Assembly (NCBI RefSeq): GCF_900890425.1
Contig: NZ_CAAHFG010000001.1
Span: forward strand, 2,666,001 to 2,730,000
Origin: Pontiella desulfatans
GTDB lineage: Bacteria; Verrucomicrobiota; Kiritimatiellia; Kiritimatiellales; Pontiellaceae
DNA length: 64,000 nucleotides
Reading direction: 5' to 3'
The translations under genes and the position numbers were made by a program. Under the pieces are notes generated by a model. That model ran no database searches. It saw only the letters and a list, made by a program, of their open reading frames with translations, and was not told the DNA's origin. The number at the start of each line of letters is the position of its first letter. The first letter of the stretch is position 1. Below are positions 19,298 through 28,853 of the stretch, piece after piece.

Positions 19298-21775
19298 ATG
19301 TATTTTAGAGACACCACCGCCATCGTGCTGAGCTTGACCGCCGCACTCAACCTGACCGCACAGCCGCTGCCGGATCAGTTTGTTGCGACCTATAACGAAA
19401 ACGAATCCCCCTACCCGCTCTACATGGGCGAGCAGGGCCCCGACCCGGTCTGGACGGCGGATGAAATCGATATTGTCGCGCGCAACTTCAACGCCTGCTA
19501 TGGCAACCCCAACTGGGATTCCAATGATTGGAACACGATCACCAACCTCAACCCCGACTTCGAGCTGGTGCCCTATGTCGGCAACTGGCGGGTGAACAAC
19601 ATCAAATATATCGACGAAACAAATCCCGATACGGAATACAGCCAGGAAGATATCGAGCGCGACTTCAAGGATCAGTTCCTCTACTACCGCTTTGCCAACC
19701 TCGCTTCGGCCATCGATGATGCCCAGACCACCATCACCGTCAACGATGCGTTGGGCTCCGTATTCGCCAGCACGGCGGCGCCGGGCGCAACCTATGCCAC
19801 CCACAACGGATCGGCTTGGGAATATGTGACCTGGCTCGTGGTTGAAGGCGAATTCATGCGTATCGAAAACGTGTCCGGCAATACCCTGACGGTAACCCGC
19901 GGATGGGACGGCACGACTGCTTCCGCCCACGCTTCGGGATCGGCTGTTGCGGCTCCCGTCTATGGAACCGATCCCGACCCTTCCGGTAGTTCGCGTTTCG
20001 ACTACCGCACCAACCCGAATAACGAAATGCGCTACTATGATATCCTCAACCGTATTCTTATGGAATACGACAACCGCGGCGGCGGGGTATGGATCGACAT
20101 TATCGAAGGCGGCCTTTCCCGCAACCGCATGGATGGCGGAGGATTGAGCGGCCGCGAGTGGAACATTTTCGACAATACCGTTCAGACGGAAACCGAGGAA
20201 TCCGTTGGAACCAACGAGGGCATCGATTTTATCCAGAACGAGTTTTATGCACGGCGCGGCGACTACCCCGTCATCTGGGGCAACAATGTCCTGCATCCCA
20301 CCGACAACTTCAGCGCCAGGCTCAACCTACTTCGCGCCACGACCGAAAAGCCACGGCCGATCGATGGCTTCGCCCAGGAAAATACCGTCGGCGGCTATGG
20401 CTCCGGCGGTGATTCGGGCAAGGAGTTCAACTGGACAAGCAACAACAACTGGCTCGAACATGTGGAATCGATGATGTTCATGGGCGAACAGCAGTACAGT
20501 GCCCGCCCGCTGATGCTCGACGGGGGTGTCGACAACCGCAACTTTTCGGCGGAGTCTGATGCCTTCCGAAACCAGGTGCTGCTGTATGGCTATGCCACCT
20601 ACCTCATGGCCGTGATCGTCGAGCCGGATGACCGCATCTTCACCCAGATCGGCTTCACGCCCCTTGTGGGGCCCGACGGAGCGAAATATGTTTACCTCCC
20701 CCGTTTCTTCCAGTGGGACATCGGGCGTCCAACGGAAACAGAAGCCGCCCACAACCTGATGAACTACCAAGTTGGCAGCACCGAAGTCTTCAGACGCGAG
20801 TTTGAAAACGGCATTGTGCTCGCCAACCCGAGCGACAGCACCACCCACACCGTCAGCCTCGACGGGCAGTGGTTCGACCCCATGACCAGCAATCTCATCA
20901 CCCAGATTTCCATGGAACCCAAAACCGGCCGCCTGCTCTTCTATCCGGAAATGCGCGAAGCCCGGCTCTATGAAATGGGACTCGTTACCAACAGCACCAT
21001 CCAGACCGAATGGGAAGTCTTCCCCGACCTCGCTTATCAGCTCGAATCCACCGACCACCTCACCAACGGAACCTGGAGCCCGGTCGGCCTGCCCTTCTCC
21101 CCGACCAAAAAGTTCCAGGCACTGGAACTTCCAGCGGCTGGAACTTCCGGCTTCTACCGCATCGCCACCCTGATCGACACACCTGTTGTTTCCGAATTCA
21201 TCGACACCTTTGAAAATTACAGCATCGGCACACTGCTCAATGATACCGGCGTGTGGTCAACCCCCCTCGGCAACGATGCAGCAATCGGCGCGCAATCCGG
21301 CAGCCAGGTGGTCGACTTCAGTGCGGGCAAAAACCGGCATATATTGAACAGCGCAGCCTACATCGGCTCGGGCAACCACTATGCGGAAATCACCTTCCGA
21401 ACATCGGTCAATGAATATGGCCTGATCGTGCACTACACGGATATCGACAACCATGCGTTCATTCACTTCAGTACCACAGATGACACGATCAACTTCACCG
21501 AGATCACCGGAGGGGTGGAGAGCAATTCCGTTGTCGGAACGGTCAGCACCGATTTGGTGAACCAGAAATGGTATACGATCCGCGTGGAATACACGGCTTC
21601 AAACAAGGTTTATGACATTGAACTCAATGAACGGGATGGGTCTCCCTCCGGAACAGCAACCCCGTTGTTCTCCGGCTCTCACACTAACACTACCTTCAGC
21701 GGCGGGCAGGTTGGCTTCGGCTACAACTATGCCGGCTCCGGCTATGCGGACAACTTCGAGGCCGGCTCCCTTTAG
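19298..21775 (+). CDS. Large secreted protein, putative glycoside hydrolase with C-terminal lectin-like domain
   Basis: Exported 825-residue protein. Signal peptide about 1-22 (AALNLTAQ-PLPDQ). The N-terminal half resembles hypothetical TIM-barrel glycosidase families (GHL type): acidic strands such as GVWIDIIEGG and GIDFIQNEF, and a terminal block EFENGIVLANPSDS typical of such enzymes. About 570-625 is a YQLESTDHLTNG...FYRI module seen in verrucomicrobial secreted proteins. About 635-825 looks like a LamG/concanavalin beta-sandwich (FENYSIGTLLND at its start). I chose 19298 because it opens the signal peptide; the in-frame ATG at 19148 would add 50 residues with no leader. It is the only plus-strand gene in the first 31 kb. 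Function not proven. Confidence 0.7.
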   Translation: MYFRDTTAIVLSLTAALNLTAQPLPDQFVATYNENESPYPLYMGEQGPDPVWTADEIDIVARNFNACYGNPNWDSNDWNTITNLNPDFELVPYVGNWRVNNIKYIDETNPDTEYSQEDIERDFKDQFLYYRFANLASAIDDAQTTITVNDALGSVFASTAAPGATYATHNGSAWEYVTWLVVEGEFMRIENVSGNTLTVTRGWDGTTASAHASGSAVAAPVYGTDPDPSGSSRFDYRTNPNNEMRYYDILNRILMEYDNRGGGVWIDIIEGGLSRNRMDGGGLSGREWNIFDNTVQTETEESVGTNEGIDFIQNEFYARRGDYPVIWGNNVLHPTDNFSARLNLLRATTEKPRPIDGFAQENTVGGYGSGGDSGKEFNWTSNNNWLEHVESMMFMGEQQYSARPLMLDGGVDNRNFSAESDAFRNQVLLYGYATYLMAVIVEPDDRIFTQIGFTPLVGPDGAKYVYLPRFFQWDIGRPTETEAAHNLMNYQVGSTEVFRREFENGIVLANPSDSTTHTVSLDGQWFDPMTSNLITQISMEPKTGRLLFYPEMREARLYEMGLVTNSTIQTEWEVFPDLAYQLESTDHLTNGTWSPVGLPFSPTKKFQALELPAAGTSGFYRIATLIDTPVVSEFIDTFENYSIGTLLNDTGVWSTPLGNDAAIGAQSGSQVVDFSAGKNRHILNSAAYIGSGNHYAEITFRTSVNEYGLIVHYTDIDNHAFIHFSTTDDTINFTEITGGVESNSVVGTVSTDLVNQKWYTIRVEYTASNKVYDIELNERDGSPSGTATPLFSGSHTNTTFSGGQVGFGYNYAGSGYADNFEAGSL

Positions 21776-21776
21776 G

Positions 21777-22730
21777 CTATTCGGACGGGCGCTGCTCCAG
21801 CGTCCACGTTTCCGTGAACGAAGACGAGGCTCCTGGTTCAATCCAGTCCCAAGGCCCCATGGGTTCCATTTCGCAACGACCCCCTTTATACCAAACCGTC
21901 ACCGCATGCGCCGTCGGTTCGGCATACGCCCGATCCGGATAAAACGGGAACCGCTTCGTGAACAGCAAACCGCGTTTACTGTGGAACGCCATCCACCCCG
22001 CCTCGGAATCAATTCCAAGCTTTGGAAGTTCCGGCGGAGCATTTATGAGGAGGACATTACCCTGCTGGAGGGGCAGACGCTGTCTGCCCGGGCGCTCAGC
22101 GAGCGCCCCTCCATGAGGAGGCGTTGCCTCCACCACTTCAATGGCCGGATCGTCCGGCGGATGCAGCAGCACCGATTGGTTAGTATAGCTTCCGCCAAAC
22201 TGCACATAGCCTTTCGGAAATCGGCTGTTTGGATTCAGCGGCACTATGCAGGTGCCGTCGCCCGTCACAAACGTCCGGGAAAAATGGGCATAGCGCTTCC
22301 GTACATTGGAACTATTTTTGATGGTCTGGGTAAACTTCAGCTCCGAGCTGTTTTCCGACAGCTGGAAATCCCGAACCAGCTGCACACCCAGTTCCTCATT
22401 CACCACGCTGGTTGCACGCATCGAAAAATCGCCCGTGTGCTCCAGTTTCCATTCCCCCAGCCACAGATCAAAATGCTTCGGTGTGCTCCCTCCACCGCTG
22501 ATATCACAACGTCCACCGTCCAATTCCTTGTAGCCCTTGCCATCCCATGCCCAGTCACCGATGGCCGGATCGACATAGAGAATGTTATTTCCGTTCAGCG
22601 AATATTCCGTCAACCGTCCGCCGGTCGAGTCGAGAACGACTCGGGTTGATGCGTTGGTAATTGATAGTTGATCGGCACTTGCGGAACAGATGCCCAACAG
22701 CCCCCCGGCAACCATCAACTTAACAACCAT
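21777..22730 (-). CDS. Secreted mutarotase-like (DUF4380-type) protein
   Basis: Exported 317-residue all-beta protein with the look of galactose-mutarotase-like sugar-binding proteins: STRVVLDSTGGRLTEYSLNG near the start, then strands LKFTQTIKN and AVTVWYKGG. Signal peptide about 1-19 (SASA-DQLS). It is the last gene of the araB unit; its ATG shares a base with the previous stop (TGATG). Residues about 200-222 (PPHGGALAERPGRQRLPLQ) are encoded by a run of three small hairpins at 22066-22131, an in-frame repeat insertion that is probably a surface loop. No catalytic residue can be named with confidence. Confidence 0.65.
   Translation of the reverse strand: MVVKLMVAGGLLGICSASADQLSITNASTRVVLDSTGGRLTEYSLNGNNILYVDPAIGDWAWDGKGYKELDGGRCDISGGGSTPKHFDLWLGEWKLEHTGDFSMRATSVVNEELGVQLVRDFQLSENSSELKFTQTIKNSSNVRKRYAHFSRTFVTGDGTCIVPLNPNSRFPKGYVQFGGSYTNQSVLLHPPDDPAIEVVEATPPHGGALAERPGRQRLPLQQGNVLLINAPPELPKLGIDSEAGWMAFHSKRGLLFTKRFPFYPDRAYAEPTAHAVTVWYKGGRCEMEPMGPWDWIEPGASSSFTETWTLEQRPSE
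22066..22131. repeat. Three tandem hairpins inserted in-frame in a CDS
   Basis: GGGCAGAC/GTCTGCCC (22071-22089), GGGCGCTC/GAGCGCCC (22090-22108) and GGAGGC/GCCTCC (22117-22131) are three perfect stems with 3-base loops. TGGAGGGGC at 22066 and GCCCCTCCA ending at 22113 bracket the first two. This is the form of a mobile palindromic repeat lying inside an open reading frame. Confidence 0.75.
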
Positions 22731-24211
22731 CACGTCCCCACCCTCCGGGCGGCATCACGCTTTGCGTTGTCGAGCACCCGCTTTTCCGGTGAGCCGGGCA
22801 GCGGGGTCGAACGTGCGGCCTCGTATTCGGGCGCGGTGCATTGATCGCCCCATCGCTGCATCATATAACGCAGGTCTTCGGGATTCTCCGGATACTGCCC
22901 CTGGTCGTCCGTTTCCTTGATCCAGTCATCCAAAATCGCGCGCAGCGTTTCCAGATCGGCCTTGTATTCCGGATCGTTCACGAGGTTATGGATTTCGTGC
23001 GGATCGTTTTCCAGATCATAGAGTTCTTCCGGCATGCGCTCCTCCTGCCAGAACTGATCCTGTTCCGGGGTTAACCTGCCCTCGGCATGCAGCTGGCGCA
23101 TCAGCTTTAACTCGACGCGCGACTCGCGGTAGTTCGCCTGCATGAGCGGACGGTCGGTCTTGCAGTTGCGGATATACTTAAACTGTTCCGTCCGTACCGA
23201 ACGGATGCGGTCGATTGTGAAGTCGCATCGGTCACGCGTGGAGATGACATAGTCGCGTTTGTAGCCTTCAGCAAACAAATCCCGGCTCTCCATGTGTTCC
23301 GGGATCGGAATTCCGGCCAGCGCCAGACAGGTCGCCGATACGTCCAGACTGCTCACCATGTCCTTCCTCACCTCCCCGCCTTCTTTCCGGGGATTGGAAA
23401 TGATCAGAGGAACGTGCAGTCCGCCATCGTAGCAAAACTGCTTGTGGCGCGGCCCTTTGAAGCCATGGTCGGCAAAGAAGAATACGATCGTGTTATCCAG
23501 CAGGCCGTCCTTCTCCAGTTCCGCCAGGATACCCGCCACATCATTGTCCGTAATACGCGCGCAGTCCCAGGTCTCGGCAATCATTTTCCGGATGACGGGA
23601 TGATCGGGATAGTATGGCGGCACATCAACCTTTGCCGGATCAGACCGGTCTTTGAAGGCATCGTAGACGCCCCAGCTCATCGAAGCCTTGCCGCCCTCGA
23701 CGTTAATCTGCCCGAAGAACGGCTGGCCTTCTTTACGATCTTTCCATGAACCGGTGCCCTCCCAGGTATACCAGTAGCTTGGGATATCGGTACCGGTGTA
23801 GAAATCCTGCCGACGATACATAAAGTTATAGTCGTCCTTGCCGTGGTTGAAGACGTGGTAGCCCGCCTCGCGGAACAGCTCCGGCAGGGTTTCGATATAC
23901 TCAGGCAGATAGTGCGTCGAATGCACCGTGCGCGAACTGTGGTGGTTGTGCACCCCGATCGTTGTCGGCATCATACCCGTAATCAAAGCCGACCGTGAAG
24001 CCGAACAGACCGGTGACGGAACAAAACACTTTTCAAACCGCACCCCGTTTCCCGCCAGCTTGTCGATATGCGGCGTTGAATTCTTCGAGCCATAGCACGA
24101 AAAGAATCCGGCGTTGATGTCCTCGGCATAGATCCAGAGAATATTCGGGCGGTCATCTGCAAAAACAGATACCGATGCCATAAGAATTCCCAACAACCAT
24201 TTTTTCATCAT
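22730..24211 (-). CDS. Secreted sulfatase (heparan N-sulfatase-like, S1 family)
   Basis: Exported 493-residue sulfatase. Signal peptide about 1-18 (SVFA-DDRPN). Metal-site residues E30-D31 in YAEDINA and formylglycine C69 in CSASR, where alanine replaces the usual proline of CxPxR, as in part of the sulfamidase-like branch. FFADHGFKGPRHKQFCYDGG-type sequence places the FFADHG metal ligands before a GLHVPL block. Start codons at 24211 and 24208 are adjacent; the first overlaps the stop of the upstream beta-helix gene (ATGA). Part of the seven-gene ara unit. Confidence 0.9.
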   Translation of the reverse strand: MMKKWLLGILMASVSVFADDRPNILWIYAEDINAGFFSCYGSKNSTPHIDKLAGNGVRFEKCFVPSPVCSASRSALITGMMPTTIGVHNHHSSRTVHSTHYLPEYIETLPELFREAGYHVFNHGKDDYNFMYRRQDFYTGTDIPSYWYTWEGTGSWKDRKEGQPFFGQINVEGGKASMSWGVYDAFKDRSDPAKVDVPPYYPDHPVIRKMIAETWDCARITDNDVAGILAELEKDGLLDNTIVFFFADHGFKGPRHKQFCYDGGLHVPLIISNPRKEGGEVRKDMVSSLDVSATCLALAGIPIPEHMESRDLFAEGYKRDYVISTRDRCDFTIDRIRSVRTEQFKYIRNCKTDRPLMQANYRESRVELKLMRQLHAEGRLTPEQDQFWQEERMPEELYDLENDPHEIHNLVNDPEYKADLETLRAILDDWIKETDDQGQYPENPEDLRYMMQRWGDQCTAPEYEAARSTPLPGSPEKRVLDNAKRDAARRVGT

Positions 24212-25545
24212 TTGAAGGTTACTCCTGAAACACTTCCCTGGGTTTGGAGGTCGATATCCGCGGCTTTGCGGATGCGTTTATTTCCTATTTCCAATGACTG
24301 GAAACTGATGTTCTTTATATCCCCGCCCTGCAGGAAGCTTTCAAAATTCTGTTTTCCGCTGATGGTGACATTCCGGAGTGTGAAGTTTTCTATCCGTCCT
24401 TCGGTGCTGATGCCAATGACGGCGGAGATATCCTGATCAATCCGGATATCAGTGAAGAGAAAATTTTTCGAGACCGAACCTGGCGTGCCGCGGCGGCGAT
24501 TGATCATGGTTCTATTACTGTTGAACACCCGGCTGTTGAACGGTTCGCTCTTAACAATATCAATATGTTCAACCTTCACATCTTCTGCGCTCTCGCTGCT
24601 CCACCCCAGCTGAAACGGCGCTCCGTTGAACTGGTGGTAGATCACGAGATCGCGGACGACCACATTGCTATGATACAGCTTCACCACGTCGTCGTTCACC
24701 TTGAAGAAGGAGTCCTCCAACAGTGAGCCATCGCCGCCGACCCACCCGTCCGTTTCATACCACCAGCCGAAGCACTTGATGTTGCGGGTGACGAGCGGAC
24801 TGGAATAAGCCTGGATGCAATACATCGATGGATTGATGAACGTGATGCCTTCGATCAACTGGTTCCGGCCATTGTCCTGCATACGGATGCCAACACCCGC
24901 AAACTTATGCTCCTTGTAGCCCATGTGCGGAATGTCCTCCCCCGAAAGAATGCCCCGCCCGCGAATGGTGACGTTGCTCAAATCCCGGCCATACATGGAA
25001 CCTTTCAGATAGGAACCGCCTTCCAGATAGTAGGTCTTGCCGCTCTCCAAGGCATATTGCCTGCCGATCTCATGAATACCCGGCTCGAACCACACCACGT
25101 TCGGATCGTTCCTGTCCGGCACCTCCTCCGGCGCATCGGCAAAAATGAAAAGCGGATCCTCCGGCATGCCCTCGAAATGGATGAACAGCTTGGCCGGTTG
25201 ATCCAGCTGAAAACCGATCCGGTTTCCTTGCTCATGGTGCCGGATCTTTTTTTCCAGAGGTTGGATAACGCAATTTCCCGGATCGCCTTTAAGCACCTCG
25301 ACCACCACCTGAATCGGGGCATCAAAGGAAAACGTTGTCCAGTGGTTCCAGTCGGTCAGATGCTTTGCGTGCTTCTCAAATTTATTGGCATCGGCATAGA
25401 CAAACGACTCATACCTTTCCCGCCCCTGCTTAACCGTCACTTTATAAACCGGTGACCGCAGCTCCTCCGCCGCGCCAGGATAAACCCAGACCTTGGCGCA
25501 GGCACTCATCGAACAAAACAAACAGAATATTAAAAGGCGGCTCAT
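24208..25545 (-). CDS. Secreted right-handed beta-helix glycosidase (GH28/GH49-like)
   Basis: Exported 445-residue parallel beta-helix protein. The N-terminal region (about 18-130) is a beta-sandwich with DWNHWTTFSFDAP, like the leading domain of dextranase/polygalacturonase-type enzymes. About 150-440 are helix coils with successive V-x-I-R-G and N-I-x-F steps (NVTIRGRGILSGEDIP). Candidate acids are in ETDGWVGGDG and KVNDDVVKLYH, near where GH28 enzymes hold their aspartates. The leader MSRLLIFCLFCSMSAC could be a lipobox with C16, or a normal signal peptide. Overlaps both neighbouring sulfatases by 4 bp (ATGA). Substrate is inferred only as the glycan of this locus. Confidence 0.75.
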   Translation of the reverse strand: MSRLLIFCLFCSMSACAKVWVYPGAAEELRSPVYKVTVKQGRERYESFVYADANKFEKHAKHLTDWNHWTTFSFDAPIQVVVEVLKGDPGNCVIQPLEKKIRHHEQGNRIGFQLDQPAKLFIHFEGMPEDPLFIFADAPEEVPDRNDPNVVWFEPGIHEIGRQYALESGKTYYLEGGSYLKGSMYGRDLSNVTIRGRGILSGEDIPHMGYKEHKFAGVGIRMQDNGRNQLIEGITFINPSMYCIQAYSSPLVTRNIKCFGWWYETDGWVGGDGSLLEDSFFKVNDDVVKLYHSNVVVRDLVIYHQFNGAPFQLGWSSESAEDVKVEHIDIVKSEPFNSRVFNSNRTMINRRRGTPGSVSKNFLFTDIRIDQDISAVIGISTEGRIENFTLRNVTISGKQNFESFLQGGDIKNISFQSLEIGNKRIRKAADIDLQTQGSVSGVTFK

Positions 25546-27353
25546 TGTTTTTTCTGCGAGGCCTTCCCGACCAGATGCCGGTCAAGGTAGCGCCTTAAAC
25601 GCTCGTACGCCGCGCGCGCCTGGGGATTCTTTTCCAGATCGGGCATCAGATCGATGGACTCCATCGGATCATTTTCCAGATCGTAGAGCACAAACGTCTT
25701 TCCATCCACGTTTCGATAATCCTGCAAACGCCACTCGCCATCATCCACCGCATAGCAGAATGGAAGCCCGTAGGTACTGTAGCCGATCACCACCGGCTCA
25801 TGCCGCCCTGCCGATGCATCCGCCAGCTGCGGCATCAGACTCGTACCATCCAGCTTCTGCGCATTCGCCGGAGCATCCAGCCCCAGCAGATCCAGCATGG
25901 TCGGATACAGATCCACCAGACTCACAGTCTCGCGGCAGATCCCCGGGTTCACCCCCGGCGCCTTAATAATCAGCGGCACATGCGTGGCCTCGCTCCAAAG
26001 AGAAATCTTCGACCAGTGCTCATGCGAACCCAGATGCAACCCGTTGTCCCCGCACAGCACAATGGCGGTGTTGTCTGCAAACGCCGACTTCTCCAGCCCT
26101 TCCATCAACTGCCCCAGTCGGTCATCCGCAAACTTCAGACAGGCCAGATAGCTGAAGACGCATTCCCGCCAGTATCGGGAAGCATCGCCGGTGTTTTCCT
26201 TCGAGGCTTTCACAAACCCCTGGTGCAGCTGCGAAACATGGGCCACCGATTTCGCCCCGCGCCCCAGCGCCCACTCTTCATCCTCATACATCATGGCATT
26301 GAGCGCATCGATGTTGCCCGTGGCAATATCATCGAGGCTGAGAAACTCTGACAGCTCATCATGGTACGACTTCGGTGTAATATAGGGATCGTGCGGCAGG
26401 AACATACCCGCCGCCATGAAGAAGCGTTGGCCTTTCCCGAGCGAGGGAACCCCCTCGCGCAGGTCGGTCGTGAGCGGCGCGGCATCATACTTGAACTTCT
26501 GCTTTTTCCCGACCTTCTGGTTGAGGAAGGCCGAAACAAACGCCGCATGTTTATAGTCGAAGGTCTGCTGTTCCGAGAGGCGGTTCTTCCGTGCGTATCG
26601 TTCATCGTCCAGGCCCGGCAGGTGACCGAAGCAAAAATTATCGGCGAAATAGTCGATCGTAAAATAGCCGTTGTGCCACCGATCCTTCAGCGGCAAGACC
26701 GCCGCCGCTTCGCCCTTGGCCTGATATTCCCCGAAGGTCGTCTCGGGCGCATAGCGCCACGGGTTGCCGGAATAGTGCTTCCCGTTTTCTTGCACCGGCG
26801 GAAAGTTCCACCACATGCCGCACCACTCCACGTTCTGAACCGACCAGCTCTGCGGGTCGGACTGCGGGTGCGATGGGCCGGGCTGCCCGCCCCGCTGCTT
26901 GTGGAACACCTTCCCCGCCTCCACGCTCAGGAAACCCTGTTGCTTCAGATATTCCGGCAAGGTCACGATCTCCGATCCGCCCTCGGCCACTTCGCGAAAA
27001 TTCTGCTCGTTGCTGAAGAAGGCGGTGGACGTCGGCAGCTTGCCGGACAGGAACGAAGCCCGCGACGGCCCGCAAAGCGGAAAGTTGGCATGCGCCTGCG
27101 TGAACGCCACCCCCTCGGAGGCAAGCTTATCCATGTTCGGCGTGATCCAATCGATGACCGCCTTGCGCCTGGCCTCGTCCGGGATCAGCGGCACCAGCGG
27201 ATTATCGCGCCCCTCCCGGCTGAGATAGCCCACCCAATCGTTCATGTCGTCGAAGATGATGAACAACACATTTTCCGCCGCCGGTTTGGCCGCCGCGGCA
27301 AGGCAGCAGGCCGACAGCACCAACGCCCATGCAAACTTCAGATGGCTTTTCAT
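25542..27353 (-). CDS. Secreted sulfatase (iduronate-2-sulfatase-like, S1 family)
   Basis: Exported 603-residue sulfatase, longer than average because of insertions in the middle (about 150-290). Signal peptide about 1-22 (LAAAA-KPAA). Metal site D35-D36 in FIIFDDMNDW and formylglycine C94 in CGPSR. LCGDNGLHLGSHEHWSK carries later metal ligands, followed by LW and the DLYPTMLDL block typical of the iduronate/choline branch. The gene follows araA by only 9 bp and overlaps the beta-helix gene by 4 bp, so desulfation and L-arabinose catabolism are in one operon. Confidence 0.92.
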   Translation of the reverse strand: MKSHLKFAWALVLSACCLAAAAKPAAENVLFIIFDDMNDWVGYLSREGRDNPLVPLIPDEARRKAVIDWITPNMDKLASEGVAFTQAHANFPLCGPSRASFLSGKLPTSTAFFSNEQNFREVAEGGSEIVTLPEYLKQQGFLSVEAGKVFHKQRGGQPGPSHPQSDPQSWSVQNVEWCGMWWNFPPVQENGKHYSGNPWRYAPETTFGEYQAKGEAAAVLPLKDRWHNGYFTIDYFADNFCFGHLPGLDDERYARKNRLSEQQTFDYKHAAFVSAFLNQKVGKKQKFKYDAAPLTTDLREGVPSLGKGQRFFMAAGMFLPHDPYITPKSYHDELSEFLSLDDIATGNIDALNAMMYEDEEWALGRGAKSVAHVSQLHQGFVKASKENTGDASRYWRECVFSYLACLKFADDRLGQLMEGLEKSAFADNTAIVLCGDNGLHLGSHEHWSKISLWSEATHVPLIIKAPGVNPGICRETVSLVDLYPTMLDLLGLDAPANAQKLDGTSLMPQLADASAGRHEPVVIGYSTYGLPFCYAVDDGEWRLQDYRNVDGKTFVLYDLENDPMESIDLMPDLEKNPQARAAYERLRRYLDRHLVGKASQKKQ

Positions 27354-27362
27354 GGTGCGACC

Positions 27363-28832
27363 CTAGCGGTAGGCGGCTTCGTTCCAGCGCAGCTCCTGCT
27401 TGAAGGAACGCAGCTTCGTTTCTTCGTCGATCACCACCAGCTCCATGTCTGCCATCTCGGCAAAGATTTCGATATGGCGGGTATCGAGTTGCTGCGAATA
27501 GACGGTGTGGTGGGCGCCGCCGGCGAGGATCCACGCGGCTGCGCCGACCTTGAGGCTCGGCTGCGGTACCCACAGCACGCGGGCGACCGGCAGTTTCGGC
27601 AGGTCGTGTTCCGGAACCACGGCTTCAACTTCATTAACGATGATGCGGAAGCGGTTGCCCATGTCGATCGGCGAAACGTTGATCGCCGGGCCGGCCGGTG
27701 AATTGAAGACCAGGCGCGCGGGATCATCCTTGCCGCCGATCCCCAGAGGATGCGTTTCCAGCGAAGGCTGGCCCGAAGCGATGGACGGGCAGACTTCGAG
27801 CATGTGCGAACCAAGCACCTTGTTGCCGGCGGGATCGAAGTGGTAGGTGTAGTCCTCCATGAACGAAGTGCCCCCTTCGAGCCCCTCGCCCATCACCTTC
27901 ATGATGCGCATCATGGCGGAGGTCTTCCAGTCGCCCTCGGCGCCGAAGCCGTAGCCGTCGGCCATCAGGCGCTGAACGGCGAGGCCGGGCAATTGCCTGA
28001 AGCCGTGCAGGTCTTCGAAGGTGGTGGTGAAGGCGCCGAACCCGCCCTCTTCGAGGAAGGTGCGCATGCCGATTTCAATACGCGCCTGCTCCGCCACATT
28101 GTCCATCAGCGCATCGCCGGCGATGGAATAGAGCGTGCCGTATTCCGCCACGAGTTCCTTGATCTGCGCGTCGGTGACTTTATCGACGTAGGCTTTCAGA
28201 TCGCCCATGCCGTAGCCGTTTACCTGGTAGCCGAACTTGATCTGCGCCTCGACCTTGTCGCCCTCGGTGACGGCCACGTTGCGCATGTTGTCGCCAAACC
28301 GCGCCACCTTGAGGTTTTGCGACTCGTTCCACCCTTTGGCAACGCGCGCCCAGACACCGAGCTCTTCGCGGACGGCCGGATCTTCCCAGTGGCCGACGAT
28401 GACGGTACGGTTTTTCCGAAGCCTGGAACAGATGAAGCCGAACTCGCGGCCGCCATGCGCGGACTGGTTGAGGTTCATGAAATCCATATCGATTTCCGAC
28501 CACGGGATGTCGCGCCCGAACTGGGTGTGCAGATGCGCGAACGGTTTTTTCAGTGCGGTCAATCCGGAAATCCACATCTTGGCCGGGCTGAAGGTGTGCA
28601 TCCAGGTGATCAAACCGATGCAGGCGTCGTCCGCATTGGCATCGCGGCAAAGGGCATAGACTTCGTCCGCCGTTTTGACGGTTGGCTTCCACACGACCTC
28701 CACCGGGACAATCGAATCCGCATTCAGTGCGGCGGAAATTTCCCTGGCATCGGCGGCCACCTGGTCGAGCGTTTTCTGCCCATAGAGGTGCTGACTGCCG
28801 GTTACAAACCATAGTTCTGTTTTCTTGCTCAT
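27363..28832 (-). CDS. araA: L-arabinose isomerase
   Basis: Cytosolic AraA converting L-arabinose to L-ribulose; 489 residues, normal for the family. The N-terminal [13 protein letters not shown] block is diagnostic, as are the [13 protein letters not shown] region, [16 protein letters not shown] (manganese-site glutamates) and [11 protein letters not shown] near the C-terminal histidine. [11 protein letters not shown] marks the usual early helix. Third gene of araB-araD-araA, 21 bp after araD; a sulfatase follows 9 bp downstream. Presence of this pathway is the strongest hint that the glycan contains arabinose. Confidence 0.97.
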   Translation of the reverse strand: MSKKTELWFVTGSQHLYGQKTLDQVAADAREISAALNADSIVPVEVVWKPTVKTADEVYALCRDANADDACIGLITWMHTFSPAKMWISGLTALKKPFAHLHTQFGRDIPWSEIDMDFMNLNQSAHGGREFGFICSRLRKNRTVIVGHWEDPAVREELGVWARVAKGWNESQNLKVARFGDNMRNVAVTEGDKVEAQIKFGYQVNGYGMGDLKAYVDKVTDAQIKELVAEYGTLYSIAGDALMDNVAEQARIEIGMRTFLEEGGFGAFTTTFEDLHGFRQLPGLAVQRLMADGYGFGAEGDWKTSAMMRIMKVMGEGLEGGTSFMEDYTYHFDPAGNKVLGSHMLEVCPSIASGQPSLETHPLGIGGKDDPARLVFNSPAGPAINVSPIDMGNRFRIIVNEVEAVVPEHDLPKLPVARVLWVPQPSLKVGAAAWILAGGAHHTVYSQQLDTRHIEIFAEMADMELVVIDEETKLRSFKQELRWNEAAYR

Positions 28833-28853
28833 TATGAATTCTCCTGATTGAAA

